Made by a program: the position numbers and the translations under genes
Notes under the pieces: model-generated
What the model was told of the DNA's origin: nothing
Databases searched by the model: none
Seen by the model: the letters and a program-made list of their open reading frames with translations, nothing else
Origin: Mallotus nudiflorus
Taxonomy: Eukaryota; Streptophyta; Magnoliopsida; Malpighiales; Euphorbiaceae
Reading direction: 5' to 3'
DNA length: 64,000 bases
Assembly (NCBI GenBank): GCA_947683625.1
Contig: CANTUR010000819.1
Coordinates: 1-64,000 of the forward strand
Shown: positions 62,089 to 64,000 of the stretch, piece after piece
Numbering within the stretch: the stretch's first letter is position 1
How the letters are laid out: each line of letters opens with the position of its first letter

Positions 62089-62965
62089 TGATGGGAATTG
62101 TAGGTTTCATCAATTAACTCCCCAATAGCAAGAATACTATGATAAGTTGAATTAGAAGAAAACCAGAAATTACCAATTTAATCCACAAATTTGGATCGTT
62201 CAAAGATTGAAGTAAGAAGATAGATGCTACTTAACCCCTTTACCAACAAGGATAAAGATACTAAGATAGACTTTGAATTTCCTCTTATGCCACAAACAAG
62301 AAAGTTTGATAAATAAAAAGAAAACAAAGATTTAGATTTTGACACCACAAGCTAGAATAAAGCTTGATAAGTCACAAAGTTTATGCAAGAAATTAAAGAC
62401 AAAATTCCTCACAATAAAACTCAAACAAAGTTATAATTCATATATCAAATTCATTCATGCTACAAAAGAAAGAAAAGGACTTGTTTATATAGAGTACAAG
62501 TCCATGCTCACACTACTAAAATAGACTCACACACATAGGATTACTTTGACTCTTAAATATCCTTAATAGCCATTACCCACATTAATAGCCATTACTTGGT
62601 ATTGATTACCCCATTAACTTTTAGTAACCACTACCCATAATAATAAACCATTACTTGGTATTAATTACCCTATTAACTTGCATATGGTGGCTACATGTAA
62701 CCCTAATTGTTATTAACACAAAAAAAAATTAAATATTATTCCTTGGGCCTCCATGGATGCCTTATTGGGCTGAAATTCGTGGGCTTTCCAAATGTCCTTA
62801 ATTAAACCCAATATGGCTTCTTGAAGCTTCTTGGATTTGGACCTTGTGATTGGGCCTTCTTGTACGATTAATGGATCTTGTGATTATTTGGACCTTGTGA
62901 TTGGGCCTTCTTGTACGATTAATGGATCTTGGATCTCTTTAGGCTTTGAACTTGGATTCACATCA
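62089..62965 (-). repeat. 3' LTR of insertion C, with internal 51-bp duplication
   Basis: 877 bp, longer than the family's 825 bp mainly because 62836-62886 is repeated at 62887-62937. The duplication lies in the part of the LTR that encodes the polyprotein tail and introduces a stop there (62884). Confidence 0.92.
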
Positions 62966-64000
62966 TTCCCCCTTTCTTCAAAAGGATTTGTCCTCAAATC
63001 AGCTCCATCATCTTTATCACCTAAATAAAACAAAGACAAGTCACTAACATTAAATGTAGCACTAACATTGCCATACTCACTTGGAAGTTCTAGCTTGTAG
63101 GCATTGTTGTTGATGCGTTGAAGCACTTTAAAAGGACCATCTCCTCTTGGCATAAGCTTTGATTTCCTTTGGTTAGGAAATCTTTCCTTCCTCAAGTGCA
63201 CCCACACCCAATCTCCGGGCTCAAAAATGACTTGCTTCCTCCCCTTGTTGTGTTGCTTTTCATATTGGAGTGTCTTCTTCTCAATGTTTGCACGCACCCT
63301 CTCATGCAAAGTCTTGATGAACTCAGCTTTTTGTTTCCCCTCTAGATTAGCTTTGTCCAATGGCAATGGTAGCAAATCTAATGGAGTCATTGGGTTGAAT
63401 CCATACACAACTTCAAATGGTGAGCAATTTGTTGAACCATGCACACTCCTATTGTAAGCAAATTCCACATGTGGCAAACATTCTTCCCAATTCTTCAGAT
63501 TTCTTTGGATGACAGCCCTCAAAAGTGTTGAAAGTGTCCTATTGACCACCTCCGTTTGTCCATCCGTTTGTGGATGACAAGTTGTAGAATACAAAAGCTT
63601 TGTCCCCATCTTTCCCCAAAGAGTCTTCCAAAAGTGACTTAGGAATTTGACATCCCTATCACTCACAATGGTCCTTGGCACTCCATGTAGCCTAACAATC
63701 TCCTTGAAGAATAGATTGGCAATATGGGTTGCATCATCCGTCTTGTGACATGGAATGAAATGTGCCATTTTGCTAAACCTGTCCACAACAACAAAAATGG
63801 AATCTCTCCCTCCCTTGGACCTAGGTAATCCTAAAACAAAATCCATAGAAATGTCTACCCAAGGTTCATTTGGTATGGTAAGAGGTGTATACAAACCATG
63901 AGGCATTGCTTTGGATTTGGCTTGTTTGCAAGTAATGCATTTCTCACAAATTCTCTTAACATCCCTTTTCATGTGTGGCCAAAAGAAATGGTCACCCAAC
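62884..64000 (-). CDS. Integrase part of a CRM-like polyprotein (partial)
   Basis: Open minus-strand frame of 371 codons that continues past the window edge. It begins in the integrase zinc region (GDHFFWPHMKRD, then CEKCITCKQAK). It contains the catalytic core (SMDFVLGLP, VSDRDVKFL, TDGQTEVVN), the GPF segment and the DLRTNPFEERGND tail. It stops after GPITRSK because of the 51-bp LTR duplication, so the SKKLQEAILGL.. end is lost. Frame and catalytic residues are otherwise intact here. Whether the rest of the element is intact cannot be seen. Confidence 0.88.
   Translation of the reverse strand, partial: LGDHFFWPHMKRDVKRICEKCITCKQAKSKAMPHGLYTPLTIPNEPWVDISMDFVLGLPRSKGGRDSIFVVVDRFSKMAHFIPCHKTDDATHIANLFFKEIVRLHGVPRTIVSDRDVKFLSHFWKTLWGKMGTKLLYSTTCHPQTDGQTEVVNRTLSTLLRAVIQRNLKNWEECLPHVEFAYNRSVHGSTNCSPFEVVYGFNPMTPLDLLPLPLDKANLEGKQKAEFIKTLHERVRANIEKKTLQYEKQHNKGRKQVIFEPGDWVWVHLRKERFPNQRKSKLMPRGDGPFKVLQRINNNAYKLELPSEYGNVSATFNVSDLSLFYLGDKDDGADLRTNPFEERGNDVNPSSKPKEIQDPLIVQEGPITRSK

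Larger units (their letters stand above)
62089..64000 (-). mobile_element. Insertion C: CRM-like element, minus strand, runs off the window
   Basis: 3' LTR, polypurine tract and integrase-encoding part of a third CRM-like element in the same orientation as A and the outer part of B. Only the last ~1.9 kb (in element direction) is in the window. Confidence 0.92.

Overview
This window is plant nuclear DNA, most likely centromeric or pericentromeric heterochromatin of a flowering plant. It contains no recognisable host gene, tRNA, rRNA or CRISPR array. Two components account for essentially every base. One is an AT-rich tandem satellite with a very regular higher-order repeat (HOR). The other is a set of young Ty3/gypsy LTR retrotransposons inserted in it. 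Their polyprotein has a CRM-like (centromeric chromovirus) organisation, including a coding end that runs into the 3' LTR. The species cannot be named from what is visible.

Layout. 1-27285: uninterrupted satellite. 27286-37427: insertion A, a minus-strand CRM-like element with TSD GTTGT, split at 31374-34487 by a small non-autonomous LTR element (TSD CTTGC). 37428-38233: short satellite segment. 38234-53904: insertion B, TSD CAAAA. Its outer LTRs and flanking halves are minus-strand, and it carries in its middle a plus-strand element with an intact gag-pol (44720-49477). 53905-62088: satellite. 62089-64000: insertion C, a minus-strand CRM-like element running off the window.

Satellite. The unit is 1974 bp, made of 12 diverged monomers (149-170 bp, mean 164.5). 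There are 17 complete units, one of them split by insertions A and B, plus two partial ones. If A and B and one copy of each TSD are removed, the split unit is exactly 66+801+1107 = 1974 bp, so the elements landed in a finished array. Monomers follow a grammar of dimers (A-B) and trimers (A-B1-B2), in the order AB AB ABB AB ABB. Left of A, three linked variants alternate between neighbouring units, giving a second tier of about 3.95 kb. Right of A a different variant set is fixed.

Retrotransposons. The intact ORF has gag, zinc knuckle, aspartic protease, reverse transcriptase, RNase H and integrase; its last ~66 residues lie inside the 3' LTR, so the polypurine tract is itself coding. The other copies are broken by stops, frameshifts and deletions. 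The two most unusual structures are: (1) the plus-strand element in B, which begins with a piece of LTR tail fused to a full LTR and ends in an LTR lacking its tail, as expected of a linearised 2-LTR circle; and (2) the small element in A, whose right end is an inverted copy of its own left (U3) end yet has a 5-bp TSD. Single-base indels cluster in 1-2950 and 34490-35780 and look like consensus errors, so reading frames there should be treated with caution.
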